Source: Gammaproteobacteria bacterium
Lineage (GTDB): Bacteria > Pseudomonadota > Gammaproteobacteria > 21-64-14
Reading direction: 5' to 3'
DNA length: 64,000 bases
Assembly (NCBI GenBank): GCA_027013145.1
Contig: JALUXX010000062.1
Location: forward strand, 62,001-126,000
The notes under the pieces were generated by a model. It was given only the letters and a program-made list of their open reading frames with translations. It was not told where the DNA came from and searched no databases. Position numbers and translations under genes: made by a program. Shown one piece after another: positions 63,459-64,000 of this stretch (positions within the stretch are counted from its first letter, which is position 1; each line of letters begins with the position of its first letter).

Positions 63459-64000
63459 TGAAACCGTCGTCCTGCACCGCGCCGCCCTGGCGCTGGACGT
63501 CGAACTTCAGCACCACGTTCGGGATGGGCCAGTAGTTGAAGCCGGCGTTCGCCTGCCATTTCCAGGTGTTCGCCCCGGTTCCGCCGTTGTCCCATTCGTT
63601 GTAGCGCGCGAACAGGCCGATCTTCGGGTGCGGCCGCACGGAGGGCTCGACGTACCAGCCGTACTGCAGATCGCGCCCGGCGGCGCGCGGCCCGGCACCG
63701 AACAGGTCCCAGCGCGCGTACAGGGCGCGCAACGCGAACGGACCGCGCGCGGCGATGGCGTGGGCCTCCCACAGCAGGGCGTCGGCCCCGGTGCCGGGGA
63801 GTCCCTTGCCCTGGGTGAGATCGGTCTGGTACTGGAGTGTGGTGGCCAGTTCGATCCCCGGCACGGCGGTCCAGCGTACGCGGCCGGTGAACGCGCCGTT
63901 GTCGGCGCTGGCGTGCGAGGCGCTCTGGCGGCCGGGGCGGATCAGGTAGGCGTTCGCCCCGGTGGTGGCCGTCTTGAGTCCGGAGCCGACCGTCGCCTCG
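63433..64000 (-). CDS. Porin-like outer-membrane protein (3' part)
   Basis: C-terminal part of a beta-barrel protein; the frame stays open to the window edge. The strands alternate polar and aromatic residues (LFARYNEWDNGGTGANTWKW, NAGFNYWPIPNVVLKFDVQ) and the last residue is Phe in NAGIGYQF, the usual BAM-recognised ending. It resembles phosphate-selective-porin-type barrels but the substrate is unclear. Upstream of the FMN-binding gene in one operon. Confidence 0.72.
   Translation of the reverse strand, partial: EATVGSGLKTATTGANAYLIRPGRQSASHASADNGAFTGRVRWTAVPGIELATTLQYQTDLTQGKGLPGTGADALLWEAHAIAARGPFALRALYARWDLFGAGPRAAGRDLQYGWYVEPSVRPHPKIGLFARYNEWDNGGTGANTWKWQANAGFNYWPIPNVVLKFDVQRQGGAVQDDGFNAGIGYQF

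Overview
The window is a stretch of bacterial chromosome with very high G+C. Genes are packed tightly on both strands. The gene content fits a gammaproteobacterium that makes type IV pili. The order rpmE, nuclease, maeB, then mrcA, pilMNOPQ, aroK, aroB, damX-like, gltB, gltD, hemE follows the Pseudomonas aeruginosa order as I remember it. Other gammaproteobacterial marks are zapA followed by 6S RNA, the lptD-surA-pdxA-rsmA set, apaG-apaH, and the hemL-thiE-thiD/rubredoxin group. Lineage cannot be fixed from the sequence alone; a Chromatiales-type or other deep gammaproteobacterial group is my guess. The first gene (hemW) and the last (an outer-membrane protein) run off the window.

Layout. 1-3155: end of hemW, a Cys-rich CPXCG-type protein, a Rof-like Rho-binding protein, an A+T-richer gap with two facing perfect DnaA boxes, a DUF3135 protein, rpmE and a secreted thermonuclease. 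3232-8648: malic enzyme, malate dehydrogenase, a nucleotidyltransferase-like protein and PBP1A. 8842-13864: the pilMNOPQ operon behind a near-consensus promoter. 13981-25272: shikimate genes aroK and aroB, a WGR protein, a DamX-like SPOR protein, a 168-bp palindromic MITE, glutamate synthase gltB-gltD, and hemE.

25273-28083 is an accessory island of visibly lower G+C. I read it as an integron cassette array without an integrase: minus-strand genes, each followed by an attC-like site whose outer box matches that cassette's own upstream core site. It carries a two-TM protein, a PIN-like protein, a broken higB with an intact higA, and a lipoprotein.

28509-45983: YgfB, a ZapB-like coiled coil and ZapA, 6S RNA, a lone gcvPB, a thioredoxin-fold DUF255 protein, a SulP transporter, a CDP-alcohol phosphatidyltransferase with a HAD phosphatase, RlmI, lgt-thyA-folA, apaH, apaG, a DUF945 protein, glk-pgl and a small membrane protein. 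46050-54488: rsmA, pdxA, surA, lptD (outer-membrane biogenesis), cfa and mpl. 54490-64000: ubiX, a Lon-N protein, a small secreted protein, dgkA, a DedA-PAP2-LssY fusion, hemL, thiE, thiD, rubredoxin, and a PepSY / FMN-binding / porin-like group at the right edge.

Most of the window is housekeeping: tetrapyrrole synthesis (hemW, hemE, hemL), envelope assembly, folate and thymidylate, and nitrogen assimilation. The most unusual parts are the cassette array, the MITE just upstream of gltB, the DnaA-box pair, a probable leaderless promoter for the zapA operon, and the putative flavinylated membrane redox group at the right end.
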